From Cornus controversa (lineage: Eukaryota; Streptophyta; Magnoliopsida; Cornales; Cornaceae), in contig CM048853.1 in the NCBI GenBank assembly GCA_026545225.1, positions 15,254,755 to 15,318,754 of the forward strand: a DNA stretch of 64,000 nt, in the 5' to 3' direction. The first letter of the stretch is position 1. Every line of letters starts with the position of its first letter. The translations under genes were made by a program, and so were the position numbers. Positions 23,514-35,793 of the stretch are shown here, in pieces. The notes beneath the pieces were generated by a model. That model searched no databases. It was not told where the DNA came from and worked only from the letters and a program-made list of their open reading frames with translations.

Positions 23514-23534
23514 GTTCCCATAGACGGTGTCAAA
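23514..23534 (-). promoter_or_regulatory. Primer-binding region of G1
   Basis: On the minus strand, TTTGACACCGTCTATGGGAA follows the LTR end. It resembles the TTGGCGCCGTCTGTGGGAA start of Tat internal regions, with substitutions. Confidence 0.65.
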
Positions 23535-23535
23535 G

Positions 23536-23791
23536 TGTAGGTACAGAAAAATTGCTGCTACACTTAACAAAAATTTATCTAAAGAAAAGAGATGCCCCTT
23601 TCTCATTCTCCATTCAGTCTTTAAATAATCTCATGAATACAATGATTATGCCTTTAATTTCTCTGCCTATTTTGATTTTACTTATGAAATTTTGCCTATA
23701 TTCATTGCAGGAATTCAGTATTCAAATATCGGTATTTAAGGAGGAGATTTTGGGTCTTTCCGTGTATTCACATCACCTTGTCATGGGTGAC
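23536..23791 (-). repeat. G1 5' LTR, inner part (split by element B)
   Basis: On the minus strand the LTR ends CTGTACCTACA at 23536. The sequence matches the LTR at 35999-36329 throughout. The remaining 72 bp of the LTR lie beyond element B at 26411-26482 and begin TGTAGCAGAAG on the minus strand. The rejoined length is about 328 bp, against 331 bp for the other copy. Confidence 0.8.
23787..23791. other. Probable target-site duplication of element B, left copy (GTGAC)
   Basis: GTGAC precedes B and GTGAT (26406-26410) follows it. Four of five bases match, which fits an old insertion. Confidence 0.6.
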
Positions 23792-26405
23792 TGATAAGCA
23801 TTGAATGTTACACATTCTAGCCTCTTAACTTATGTATTTTATTCTCTTAGTGATAGATTATTTTGTTATTTTACTTCCTTTTAGTGTTTTATATTTTTTC
23901 AGGGCCTTAATGATTATTTCAGTTAAAACCATGATTTTGAGCTTTTAAAGATGACATGCAAGATGGTTAGATGAAGCCTACATCAAAGGGATCCATTCAA
24001 TTATTTAGTTCAACTCAAATCAACCCATGAAAGAGGTCCAAGAGAATTACAGTTGCTTAAGAAGGTTTCGGGCCTGAAGCCCAAAGCTGCGCATAATACA
24101 GTCTTAATCCCGTTTTGGAAAACGGAGTAGAAGTGTTATTTTCGAGCCTCAAATCGACTTAATTTTTTGGACTGAACGAAATTCGATTATGCACACTTTT
24201 GTATTTCACGAAAATTTCGTGAATTGGACTTCTAGTGGGTCAAAAGTTGGGCTAAACGTCAGTAGGAAAAACCCACATGATTAGTGCTGCGGGAAAACCT
24301 AATTAATTCCTAATGGGATTAGGACTTTCGTGTATTCTCTTGGGGGATAAAGTGAAGAATTGGAGGCTGAGTTGGGGGGAGATTGGGAGAGATTGGAGAG
24401 TCTTAAAGAGCTTTTGGACAGAAAAGAAGACATGCTTTGTAGAGCCTTGGAAAACGAAGTCATACGCATAATTTATGAAGATGATGCCTTCTTTCTCAAC
24501 AGTTGAAGCTTCTTCTTCTACCATGAGCGGCTAGTTCATCCACTAGGGTTTTGATGTAGCCCTAACAAAGCATCAATGGTTTGATTATTTTAATTATTGG
24601 GGACCTTTATATACATGCATAGATTGTGTAATTTAGAGGATTCTTATTATAGAATTGAGCAATAAAAGTCTTGTAAATTCAGTTTCAATGATTTCTTATC
24701 TTCTCTTAGATATTTAGTTGTTGTTATTGAACTCAATCTCTCTTATTTTCTGTGATCATGAGAGCGATTATTAAACAATGGTAATCACTGAATATATCAT
24801 TAAAAGCTTTGATGGATTATGCCTAGAGAAGATGAACCGTACTGCACCCTAGATTAGAGTAGTTAGGCAGATGGCCCATGCCAATGGAAGATAGTCCATG
24901 ACTTAGCCTTAATCATATGTTATCTTCTTAACGGATGATGGTGATCTTGTAGCCACCGACACCACTTATGCATGATATAATCCCCATAGTTAATTCAATT
25001 GACCATTGATAATGGAGTTAGTGGTGAAGTCAAATACCCTAGATTTCTCTCATATTATCTTCATTCTATTCCCTTTGATTTATTTTATTTTGTTTTTAAT
25101 TATTTTAGATATAAAAATCAGATTTCTTCTCTTTATAAATTTAATTAGAATTAATTCCATATTCCAACTCATTAGACCATAATCCCTGAGGTTCGACACC
25201 CCTTTTGATAGCCCTATTCTGCAAGGAATTCATTCTATTACGAAGTGTGGTATGATTTCACTCATGTTTGGAAGTATGATTTCAATATGGGGAGCTAATA
25301 AGTTGAAGGGGTATGTGCCTTAATATATTCGGAGTTGGGTTATGCCACATGAGATGACTGCTAGTTCACTTTACACGAGGAAACTAGAGTTGATTATTTT
25401 GAGATATGTTGATGTGAATTATGCATGGAGACCATTGCTTTGAATGATGGAATTTGAAAATTTGAAATTATTCTTGAATGTAAGTTTGTAACTATGTATT
25501 GTAATCTTCTTCTTGAATTAATGTTGAAACAGAATTTTAAATGTTTGTGGGTAATATTTCTGAAAACCCTCACGAGACTATGCTCGTCCACTAGGGGGAA
25601 CCTAGGGTTTTAAAGGCTTGTTGCATATGCTAAATGCAATCGTTTCTCCCATGAAAGTGGAGTTGGGTAGTTTAGTTAGTGTTTAGTAGTTCTTTGTTTG
25701 AGTTTTGTTTTATTCTATTGCTAAGAGACTAGCAATATGTAAGTTTGGGGGTGTGATAGGCGTTGAATGTTACGTATTCTAGCGTCTTAACTTATGTATT
25801 TTATTCTCTTAGTGATAGTTTATTTTGTTATTTTACTTCGTTTTAGTGTTTTCATTATTTTCAGGGCCTTAATGATTATTTCAGTTAAAACCATGATTTT
25901 GAGCTTTTAAAGATGACATGCAAGATGGTTAGATGAAGCCTACATCAAAGGGATCCATTCAACTATTTATTTCAACTCAAATCAGCCCATGAAAGAAGTC
26001 TAAGAGAATTACAGCTGCTTAAGAAGGTTTTGGGCCTGAAGCCCAAATCTGCGCATAATACAGTCTTAATCTCGTTTTGGAAAACGGAGCAGAAGTGTTA
26101 TTTCTGAGCCTCAAATCGACTTAATTTTGATTGTGGAGTTAGTGGTGAAGTCAAATACCCTAGATTTCTCTCATATTATCTTCACTCTTTTCCCTTTGAT
26201 TTATTTTATTTTGTTTTTAATTAGTTTAGATATAAAAATTAGATTTTTTCTCTTTATAAATTTAATTAGAATTAATTCCGTATTCCAACTCATCAGACCA
26301 TAATCGCTGAGGTTCGACACCCCGTTCGATAGCCCTCTGCTACAAGAAATTTGTTCTATTGCGAAGTGTGGTAATTATAATTGAGACGCACTCACACACG
26401 AATCA
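23792..26405 (+). mobile_element. Element B: 2.6-kb deletion derivative of the A/C family
   Basis: The left LTR starts TGATAAGCATTGAATG (23792) and follows the family LTR to about 25250 (GCGAAGTGTGG-type end), but lacks the last LTR bases and the primer binding site. It passes straight into about 500 bp that match the 3' non-coding end of element A (compare 12060-12550). A polypurine tract lies at 25741-25753, and a right LTR at 25754-26405 ends CACACACGAATCA. The right LTR is only 652 bp; at about 26131 it jumps over roughly 860 bp that the left LTR has (24165-25008). There is no coding capacity. Confidence 0.85.
25741..25753 (+). promoter_or_regulatory. Polypurine tract of element B
   Basis: AAGTTTGGGGGTG directly precedes the right LTR, identical to element A. 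Confidence 0.85.
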
Positions 26406-26410
26406 GTGAT

Positions 26411-26482
26411 ATGGAAGGTGACATAGTTGCCATGTGTCACGTTAGTTACACGTGTCATCTGGCGGTTTTTTCTTCTGCTACA
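26411..26482 (-). repeat. G1 5' LTR, outer part
   Basis: This continues the LTR beyond element B and matches the outer end of the LTR at 35999-36329 (shared ACACGTGTCAT phrase). The outer boundary at 26482 is placed at the TG start on the minus strand. Confidence 0.7.
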
Positions 26483-27364
26483 AGAACAAAAACATAATTG
26501 TAATGACAAAATAATAGAATAGTAGTATATATGATATAACAATTATTACAATAATCGCCTAATTTCATTTTCTAAATTATGTTGTACCAGAGGGCCAAGC
26601 ATAAGTCACCAGTTGAAAACCACAAAGGAGAGGAGCTTTTGCATTACATTCATGTTCACAAAAGGCAAAACACTTTCAGTTGTCTTTGTTCCCTAAACAT
26701 TGATGCCTATGTAGAGTATTAAATAGTATTTCACATTTCTTCAAAGAGACGTACATATCCATGATTGAAGGTTTGTAACGTGTCACTTCCATTTAACATT
26801 TTAATACTTAAAATGTAAAATCATATGACCAAGGTAGACAACTATTACTTCGATGAATAATTGAACCTCATACTTCCAAGACAGAGAGAGCAAAAGGACT
26901 GACATTTTATCAACCAATATTTCCTCTTTCCTTACACTTACTCAACTGACTACACATAAGAAATAACTTTAATATGCTCATGCTGCTTCCAAGCAGAGTA
27001 ATGTGGTCTCGAAAATTGGATGATTTGGACCACAAATATCAGCCAAACTTTAAGAACAACTAACAAATATCGTACAAGTCACCAAACTAAAACACTATTT
27101 ACTGTGTGAAAACTTGAGGATACACTTAAAAGCTAACTCTTTTTATCAATCTTCAACTATCTAAAAAACTTCCTTGCCAGCAATCTTACATGGCACCAGA
27201 TGATGCAATGATGAAAAAAATAAACCTAGAAAAAGTTTAACATGTGCATTGATAATTATTTGAACCATCATAAAAGAATTCTAAATGGAGAGAGAAAAAT
27301 GATAAACATTGAGACAGAAACAAAAAAAAACACAGATCAGTTAGATTAAAGAAATTTAACTTAC
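26483..27364. other. AT-rich non-coding stretch
   Basis: No ORF, repeat or RNA gene could be supported. It lies downstream, in minus-strand terms, of the cysteine synthase exons and could hold decayed 3' exons, but no cysteine synthase C-terminal motif was seen. Confidence 0.5.
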
Positions 27365-28214
27365 AATAATAAGTTCCCTAGCACTTTCCAACCACTTCCC
27401 TATATTTAATTTGCAGGCTTGTAGCTGCAGCCCTAGAAGAAATCATGACCTGCAAAAAAATAGTGTTAGAGATGCATGTGAGACCATTAGAAGATATCTT
27501 AACTAATCGAGAACATACCAGAGAACCTTCTTCCAAAGCAAGAACCTTCGCAGTTTCCAAAGCTTCTTCACTGGATATCTGAGAAGTTACAAAAGCACTA
27601 GAATTGAGTAAATCTTGAATGTTTTGGAGCTTGTTCTTCAATGTTTATAGAGAAAATCTTCAAGCTTGTTCTTCATATTGGGTCAAAATACGGAGAGAGA
27701 TTTGAAGTGAGAGGAATTTTCAAATAGAAGACTTGTAGAGGGTCGATGAGTACAGCTCAAGTTAGGAACTTTCCCTCTTTTTAAAATGTTTTTAGGATAT
27801 TTAATTCTTTAGTTTTTAATTCTATGAAACGTCACTTAACGACATTACTTCTGTTGCATTTTCTACTGTTACTTTTCATCACAAATCTCAAAGTTGTTTT
27901 CAATCTAAAGTTAAGCTTGTGGTTGCTCTCAAGACGAGAGAGCATCCCTTTATAACCTTGCTCTGTCTTGACACTTGGGGAGATTTTTTTAGTTCTTGCA
28001 ATCTGTTATATTTATGATTTATCAAATGCATGATTTTACTTATACATCAAAATAGAAATTATGAGGGGAAGAGAAAGGAATATACTACTGTTACTCTCTT
28101 TTCTTATTTTTCCCCTTTCTTTAAAGAAGAATCACCCTAAGACCAAAATAACTCTATGAGAATGTGTTTATGTCGCTTAGGAAACAAAAAAAAAAAAGTG
28201 TTTTTATGTCTGCA

Positions 28215-28697
28215 TGTGTTGTTTGTTGACACTTCAAAAGTATCTGTTACGACAAACGATGCAAACCAAGAACAAATCAAAAAACTGACAGAACAAAAAA
28301 CATGCACCACACAAAGGACACAACGACTTACGTGATTCACCCAAAACTCGGGCTACATCCATGGCAAAAATCCGACAAAAGATATCACAATGCGAAACAA
28401 GAGATTATAAGTTTCAGCCTCCAAACCCTAGCTCTCTCTCTCTCTACTTTCTCTCTTTTTTCTACCTCTCTGTTTTTTCTGCAATTTTCAGTGTTCTGTC
28501 ATATTCCATTCCAAACCCTAAATGCGTTTATATACTAGGCTACGAGAGAGTCCTAAACCCTAAATGCGTTTATATACTAGGCTACGAGAAAGTCCTAAAC
28601 AGGGTCCAAGACCCGCAAGAGAAAAATGGGTCAACAAAATTCTCGGGTAAAAAATCGGGTTGCAGCATAACCTGAGCCGAGACAAAACTCAGGCCAC
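28215..28697. mobile_element. Copia-type LTR-like stretch (solo LTR or TRIM?)
   Basis: The phrase TTACGTGATTCACCCAAAAC then GGGCTACATCCATGG resembles a block common in plant Ty1/copia-type LTRs. It is followed by CT repeats and a possible CACAACA end near 28697. The ends are uncertain and no target duplication was confirmed. It sits inside the intron of the cysteine synthase fragment. Confidence 0.45.
28513..28596 (+). repeat. 42-bp tandem duplication
   Basis: Two adjacent copies of a 42-bp unit beginning AAACCCTAAATGCG (at 28513 and 28555) differ at one base (GAGAGAG versus GAGAAAG). Confidence 0.88.
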
Positions 28698-29043
28698 AAC
28701 ATCACAGTATCAATGCTTGGAAGCCAAGAAAAGCATATGGAAAAGCAACCAGCAATACCATATCTCAATTTTTAATGACTTAAAGATTGGGAGATAATGA
28801 AATACATTATAAATTGAATGAAGAGATTCATACTTGCACTTTCTTTTATGATGCATTCTCATTTTTATTTTGATATTTTTACTTCAAAAGGAAAATAATA
28901 CCATAAGCAAAAAATTGCACATTTGAGTTCAAACTAAATTCCTAATAATAAGATTTTGAGGCTTACTTGAAGAACTTCATCAAGAATGTTGACGTCCAAA
29001 ACAAGGATGATGCCATCTCCAATTCCTTGTATCTTATGTGGGC

Positions 29044-30944
29044 CTATTACATGAACATATGTGAAGTATCCAATTAGAAGAGTGTCAATATGTGAAGATG
29101 TTTCTCTTCACAAAGGATCTTGATAGAAAAAAATAAATTTGAAACCTTCATTTTAATGTTGAATAATCATCACACTCATCGAGAAAAAGAAAATTGGGAA
29201 CAAGAAGAAAAAGATGAACAAAAGAAAAGCAGGTAGCAACTTCCAAGTATATTCAATAATGAACATGGCATAACAAAATGAAGAAGAATTGCCATGAAAG
29301 TTCTATTAGATTTGAAACTAACTGAAATTTCATGGCCAAAACAGAATTCTAACCAAACAGAACCATCACCTATTTCTTAACCAGGAAAAAAGTGTTATTA
29401 ACCTTAGCAAGTCTGGGCCAAATTGAAAGTAGTTTCATGCTTATTCAGTTACATGCTTTCCATTTCCATGAGTGAAAAACATGATATTTTCAATCACAAT
29501 ATTCTAAAGGAAAGCCAAAATGCATAACATGACTGAGAGCATCTAAAGTCAATATAATCAAAATAGTTGACAAGGCTACCTAGAGAACAAAAACCAAATG
29601 ATAACAACAACAACAAAAGTACACAATGAAAGAATATATGAATTACTATTAGAAGTTTCTTCCCCTGGTGATAAGATAATACACTTCAATACTGCTCGAG
29701 ACACAGACATGTGAGTATCTTCCCTACTGTTGTTTCTCATGTACAGTTAAATATCCACAAGCTAGGCATTGGACTAAACTACAAACTGCATCTCCACCAA
29801 ATTTATTCTAATTACAGATCCTATTGAATAGGTCCATTTTAGATTTGAAATAAAGGGTGAACAGGTCATAAACTTGAAATGGATCATGTATAGTTAAATA
29901 TCCCCTGGTCCATTTCAGATTTGTTTCTCATCCATAATTAAATATCCTTGGTGATCTGACTGACTCATGTATGAAAAATTGAGAGTTCATAAATCTTGCT
30001 ATCAAATTCACAATGACAATGAAATGGGTCTTGGGAATGTCAGAGTGACTAGAATTGCTGATGGGATATGTTTGTAATCAAATACCTATATTGAAAGTGC
30101 GACTTACCCGATGTAAATATGTCTCCTATGGCAACAATGTGAGTGTACTACTCTAGTAGATGCCTCATTCTTGAAGAACATAATTGGTTGGTTTGGCAGT
30201 TATTGAAGAATCCATTGAAACTCTGAAACCAAAAAAGGAAAGAAAAAGAAGTATAGAGTATTTCATTATTTTTTGTCTTGTTTGGTTGCAATGGAAAACT
30301 GTGGCTAAAATAAAATATGAAGGAACAAAAGAAGAGGAATTTTATAACTTATAAGAAAATAAATTTCCATAGAAAGCAATAAGGAATTGTGAATAAGATC
30401 ATATGCAAAATATAGAGAACATTCAGAGGATCCGTATTCAGGTGGAAACAAGTAAATAAATTAGAAACTTTTATGTATGGATTCTTTGTTTTCCCCGTGC
30501 CTCTATTTTTTCTCTCCCCCATTTTCCTTTTTCTTCCATCATTGTGTCTGAGAATCAAACAAAGACCTAAAGGTCTTTAACTGCAAAAGAAAATTATATT
30601 ACTCAACTATAGTCCATCATATTAAACCAGATTTATTACACATGTTGCTGTTGACAACCTTATTAGAAGTAATCATCTTGTGTTAGAATTGACTTTAATT
30701 TTATATCTGCCAAAAGTGGAGGCACATACCTGACTAAGAATTGAAGTTTCTCAACAACCATCAATGTGGAGAAAGTTGAGAGTTTCATCTCGGGCTGCAA
30801 GTCGGGCAGGTTGGAGACTCAACTCGGGCTCAACCCTAAGTATAAAATGTTCAACCTTAGCCTGAACCAAACCCAACCATGTGAACCCAAGCTCAACCCA
30901 TTCTTAATTTTAAAATCTAGGGTTGAAATTAGAAGAAACATTCC
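29044..30944. other. AT-rich non-coding stretch with one half of a dispersed duplication
   Basis: No coding region could be supported. Upstream exons of the cysteine synthase gene should lie here but were not recognised. About 29570-29735 is a diverged direct copy of 31175-31345 (shared GAGACACAGA then a TATCTTCCCTACT phrase). Confidence 0.5.
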
Positions 30945-31110
30945 TGTTGGAGTAAGAGTGATGGCAATAGCCACTCCTCCAAAAATTACTCCAACACTTG
31001 TTCTTCATATTCACCATTGATTAAGAACCTTCCAAGAGATATGAGTCTTGCAAACTCCACCCATCCAGCCCTTCATGAGTTTCTCGCAATTAGATATCCA
31101 AAGTGATTGT
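30945..31110 (-). pseudogene. NBS-LRR resistance gene fragment (LRR part), broken
   Basis: On the minus strand the stretch has an ISNCEKL-type LRR strand, then a CTTGGAAGGTTCTTAATC block and GEYEEQVLE, followed by a stop and FLEEWLLP. It aligns with the second fragment at 35998-35794 (QYEEEELESFPEEWLLP). LRR regions of plant CNL-type immune receptors carry such phrases. The fragment has a stop and lost frame, and its similarity ends at the LLP phrase near 30950. Confidence 0.6.
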
Positions 31111-31174
31111 CGGTTGGATGGCAAACCACTGTAGGGAAATGATTCAACTTCTGGACATTCTTAAACAATCAATT

Positions 31175-31345
31175 GTACCTGGTGAACAAACAAGCAATTG
31201 ATAACTTGAACAAAAGAAAAATACAAAGCGGAAGAATATATATATGAATTAAAACTAAAAGTTTCTTTCCCAGGTGATGACAACACTCTTCAATACTACT
31301 GGAGACACAGATGTATGGGTATCTTCTTCCCTACTATTATTTATC
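31175..31345 (+). repeat. Diverged direct duplicate of 29570-29735
   Basis: Both copies share AAGAATATAT, TGAATTA, AGTTTCTT.CCC.GGTGAT, CTTCAATACT and GAGACACAGA in the same order. Identity is roughly three quarters by eye. The nature of the sequence is unknown. Confidence 0.6.
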
Positions 31346-34199
31346 ATTTGGAACTAAATACTGATCCTAGCAAATACATTTTATCATAATATATCTATTG
31401 TTACTAAACTAAGGCTGAAATATAGGCTGCTCTAGAATCTATATTTGTAACCTCAGTTTTTAGACTATAACAGAAGCAAATATGTTTTTAGTGCATCTGA
31501 GCATATTTCAATTTACTTTATTAGTTTGTTTAAACTTGTATTTTTCCAGAATTAGCATTAAAGCATTTTTTTTGGCATCTTATAGCTAGTTGTTGCAGCT
31601 TATTACTTAGTTTTGGTCCAAAGCATTGACTATTTTGTCTAGATGAATTGTATGGATGCCATTACTGTTTTAACAGCCATATTTAATCATGTTTAAGGTG
31701 TTCATGATGTATTAAAGGCTTGCTGATAGCTGCATTATTAGTTGCATTACTGAAGCTCAGTTTTTAGACAAAAGTACATATATATAAATTGCTTAAGGAC
31801 TGTCGTGTGGTTGCTCTTATTGTTGGGTGATGTTTGAGATTTAAATGTTCATTAGCAAGTTTTAAATCACATTGTAAGCTTTATCTTGCTGTAGAATTGC
31901 ATCAATTAGTGCTGGATCCATATCTACTTATTTAAACCTTGATTTGCCAACACTAAAATCAAACCCTATTGCTATCAATGTCTCAAGGCTATTGCCATGA
32001 TCAAAATCCAAATATAAGACTATCCTAGGGTGAGCAAGTATTGATTGCCATTTCCCATCATCTCAAGTATCACCAAGAAAATCTGAGCTTGCTCAAAGTT
32101 CCCAATTTGGCATACCTCAACTAACTGACTAAGTATGTTGTTCTCAATGCTCAACTACATCTCTTATGGTTCTATTGTGCTGTATTGAGTCCATTCTTGA
32201 TGAGAGTTATTTTTAAGAATTTTTTAGAGAGCTCTACAGTCTTCATCCTCTAAGTGAAGAGGGGAGATAAGGGTCCATGCGTTGGGGTATTTAGGTTTCT
32301 GGGTTATGGCATGTTGAATCAAGGTTCAAGGTTTTGGGTGTCATTTTTGGGTCCATATTTTATACCCAAACATACATTTTCCCAAAAATTTAGGTATGTT
32401 GTCATATGTCTTCTAATCAATCCTTAGCAACCTCTACTTAGGGTCTTTTAGGTTTTCAACTCTAATGTTGAGTGCAAAATCTTCTGTTGTACCTTGAGCA
32501 TGTGTATTTGAGCTAGAAAAATTAGTTTTTTGTGCTAGAAAAACTATTTGAAGGCTGCTGCAAAAACTCAAGGTCTGGACTTCAAAAACTCACCATGAAC
32601 AGTAGATGTCAAGTCTTCATTGTTGCGGTCAAGTCCCTAAACACTTCTGTGAGTGTGCAAATAATAATCTAAACTTGTAAATGGTATGAACATGATTATT
32701 TCAATAATATGAGGTCCAGTCTGATTCTGTTTGGATGATTTTGACCTTAATATGCATTTTAGTATGTCATAACTCATCCCTGTCGACTGTTTAACTAAGT
32801 TGCTGCTTAATGTTACTTTCATGACCAATGATTGATCTATTAAAAACTTTAGTGTCATGAAATATGTATTAGGGAAGTATATATGCCCAGATTTCTGAGA
32901 TCCATAAATTTTTTTTTAAGGCTCTACACTTACATGCACACAAAAATTCTCTGTTTTTGAACCTGTTAACATTGTTGATATGGTCTGACTTTAATTCTAA
33001 TTAATTCTGATTTTTTTAATTGAAGTAAGCAAGTTTGTTGAATATTCTCATGTATGTATTTGTTCAAAATACATTGAAATAGAGGTTGAATCTCATTGTC
33101 ATACCCTGAACATTCATTAATTCTTTGCTGTCAAAAATGTATTTTTAGGACAAGACTAACTTGAAGGATTTCTACACTGCAAATATGTATTCCTTTAGTT
33201 GTATTTACGTGTCTTACATTTAAAATTACAGTGTTGAGGTTGTCTAAGTGTCTGCTTTAATTTCTGAATACCTGTAACATTATTTGTGATCAAAAGTTGC
33301 TTATGTCAAGCTACTTAATGCTTAATTTGTGAAGAGCTACCTAATGCTTAATTTGTCTTATGATTTTTTCCTAAGTTTGAGTTATACTTTTTGGTATGAG
33401 TAAGGGTAATTTAGGTTAATTTTACCCTTCTTTTTTCTTTGATATGCATTAAGAATGTTCTTGTGGCTATTTTCCAAGTACACACAAAGTGATATTAGAT
33501 GAGAAATATGCGAGACCTTAACAAGTCTGTGTTAATCTAAATTTGAAAGCTCAATTTCAATGGGGCTCCATTTATAGTATTTATATTGTATTAGGTGTCT
33601 AATTGTTGCATTTATATGAAGCCTAATGATCTAATTTGAAGTGCTTTGCTTCCTGCTTTGTTCTATCTATGACCTAGTTTCTATCTACAATTTCATTTCT
33701 ATCTCCATTTGAGTTGGATCTATTTGGTCATTTGTTTAGTGTTATTCTTTTCCCCCCCTTCAAGTTCTTAGCATTAGAATACTGAAATTTAGACTTTGTG
33801 TGATGCAGGTATGCACTTGCTTGGATTTTGTGGGAAAGTCTCAAGAAAATTGAAAGTCAATTTTTGCTAGGAAATGAACAATGTAAAGATCATGTGTGGA
33901 TCGATGTATAGGAGTGTTAAGTTTTTGAATGGAAAGATAATTGAATATTGATCAATTGTTTAATAGAAGTGCTAGGAAATTGAAAGTGTTTTTGACAAAT
34001 GGATTTCCTTTTTTGATTTTGGCAAATAGATTGGTTGTGAAAATGTACGTCTTTAGTCTTTTGATATGTTAATGGTGTATTTAATGTATTGGTTTAATTA
34101 TTAGCATTAAGTGATAGTGCACTTTCTTTGGATTGTTGGCTTTGTTATGTTTAGTTGTAATTGTTCGAAACACAGGTCATGTGTAGATGATTAAGTAGA
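31346..34199. other. T-rich non-coding stretch, probably inside a CACTA element or intron-like
   Basis: No ORF of note and no recognisable gene. The sequence is T-rich on the plus strand with intron-like composition. It may be the body of the CACTA element whose right end is at 34637, but the left end was not found. Confidence 0.4.
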
Positions 34200-34637
34200 A
34201 TTTGAGGGTACTCTTATTAAAAAAACTATATTTTATTAATGAGGGGCACAAAATCCCATTAATAAAAAGACATTCGATGTATTAACGAGGGACTGGTGTG
34301 CCCTAAATGAATTATTTACGAGGGATTATACACCTCGTTAATAAATTTATTAGGTAGACAATTAACTTTTAGATGAGGTATAATTTACTTTTTTACGAGC
34401 GCCCGTATATGACGTAAATTAAATATTAACGAAGGAATCTTCATCTCGTAAATAAATTTATTACATAGACAAAACATATATTGACAAGAAAAATCTTACT
34501 TTTCTACAAGGTTAATTTTTTTCCGTTAAAAATTTAAAGTATTCACGGGACCGTAATAGACGTGAGCCTTCTGTGCACCGTAAATGACTTTTCACGGCGT
34601 TTTTGGCCTCTTGTAAAAGGCCTTCTTTCTTGTAGTG
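34200..34637. mobile_element. CACTA (En/Spm-type) transposon right terminus
   Basis: The stretch ends TTTCTTGTAGTG at 34626-34637, which is CACTACAAGAAA on the other strand, the standard plant CACTA terminus. The preceding 400 bp hold repeated subterminal motifs: TAACGAGG/CCTCGTTA types at about 34240-34450, and two near-identical blocks around TCGT.AATAAATTTATTA (34335 and 34446). The matching left terminus was not found in the window, so the element is truncated or its left end has decayed. No transposase is visible. Confidence 0.75.
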
Positions 34638-35793
34638 TGTACTTCTCAAACATTAAGAATATTTAAGAAATAACCAATTGAAACTTGAAAGTCAAAACCC
34701 ATTACTGAATCACTTTTCAAGTCAGAAGCAAAATAAGATATCAATATCAAAATATCATTACATTTGGCCCAAAGAAAGAAGAAAAGAAAAAAAAAATAGA
34801 GAAATTAAAAATCGCATGAGGTTCGAATTTGGGTTAAGATAGAAGAAAAGAAAAGAAAATATCAAAAGATAAAAACTTTGGGTTAGGACAGGAGAGAGGA
34901 GAGGATTTGATACACACCTTTGCAAAAGAGGAACGTTTGTGTCAATGGAGAAAAGAGAAACTTTTTTTTTCCCTATATTCAAAAACGTATTAGGTTCCAA
35001 GAGAATTGGACATTTCTATTTAAAATAAGTATATTAACCTAATAGACAAAACTTATTGGACTCCAATAGAATTAGGTCTTTCTATTTAAAAGAAGTGTAT
35101 TAAGCCAATAGATGAAACAACCCAAAAAATAAATTGAGGGGGGACATTTTTAAAATTTCAAAAAACCTATACACATATAGACAAAGAAAAAAAAATCAGG
35201 GGGGGCATGTGCCCCTCTTGGGCACAAGCTATGTCCGCCCATACTCCCAACCAAGGTGTCATGATCACTATGCATCTATTGGTGAGAGATATATATGAAG
35301 AGCTTAGTTAATTCTATCTTTCATTAGTATATTAGATAATACTTTAGTGTAATGCGTCCAATAACATGCTTTATGAAGGATGATATTTTGATATAGGGCA
35401 AACCTAATAAACATATTCCAAGTAGCAAGTTACAATCGTGTACTGTAGCTCAATAATAATAAAACTATATAATTAGACTATAGCAGCCAAAAAGAAAAGG
35501 TATAAGGTGTGTAAGACAAGAGAATGTGACTCACCAGGCTACAACAACACACGGCATGGATTTTCTCTTGAGAGTACTTCCAATTAAATATCTGGTCCAG
35601 TATTTACATAATGAATCTACACAATGAGTGTCTATCGCTCCAAGTTTATGATTTCTACATAATCGATCCATATGTGCGGGATTCAGAAAATGTTGGACCA
35701 ATCTTCCCCTTTCTCCCTTTGTCATTTCAGCAATGAACAATCTATTATCCACAGGAAAATGAGGGAGTTGGGCAGCCCCTCTACTGGCAAGGA
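34638..35793. other. Non-coding stretch between the CACTA end and the LRR fragment
   Basis: No recognisable gene. A G-run/C-run inverted phrase (GGGGGGCATGTGCCCC) lies at about 35193-35210. A 73-codon minus-strand frame at 35752-35531 has no recognisable domain and may be chance. Confidence 0.45.

Larger units (their letters stand above)
19689..26482 (-). mobile_element. G1: Tat-lineage Ty3/gypsy element, 5' part, minus strand
   Basis: On the minus strand the order is 5' LTR (26482-26411 plus 23791-23536), primer-binding region (about 23534-23514), gag, protease, RT, RNase H and a second archaeal-type RNase H. The element is then cut at 19689 by insertion of F. The dual RNase H arrangement is the hallmark of the Tat/Ogre lineage. 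The integrase and 3' LTR lie left of the window. The reading frame is broken in several places, so the copy is dead. The flank AGAAC (26483-26487) should be its target duplication. Confidence 0.85.
27365..29043 (-). pseudogene. Cysteine synthase (O-acetylserine(thiol)lyase) gene fragment, three exons
   Basis: On the minus strand, exon 29043-28967 encodes PHKIQGIGDGIILVLDVN then ILDEVLQ, bounded by an AG acceptor and a GTAAGC donor. Exon 27578-27519 encodes ISSEEALETAKVLALEEGSL in exactly 20 codons, with CAG before it and GTATGT after. Exon 27449-27365 starts VMISSRAAA and ends near a GTAAGT donor. In the family these blocks are contiguous (IQGIG.GF.P..LDVN, SS.EAIETAK.LAL.EGLL, VGISSGAAA). 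The family makes cysteine from O-acetylserine and sulfide using pyridoxal phosphate. Here the glycine-rich GISSGA reads MISSRA, and exon 3 needs a frameshift to recover ESARELII. The catalytic Lys exon and the C-terminus were not found. I read it as a decayed fragment. The long intron (27579-28966) contains an LTR-like insertion. Confidence 0.78.

Noticed and set aside
30766-31020. 84-codon plus-strand frame
   Set aside because: It runs antisense across the LRR fragment at its end and has no recognisable product.
35531-35752. 73-codon minus-strand frame near the LRR fragment
   Set aside because: No recognisable domain or homology by eye. It could be a transposon or gene remnant but cannot be supported.
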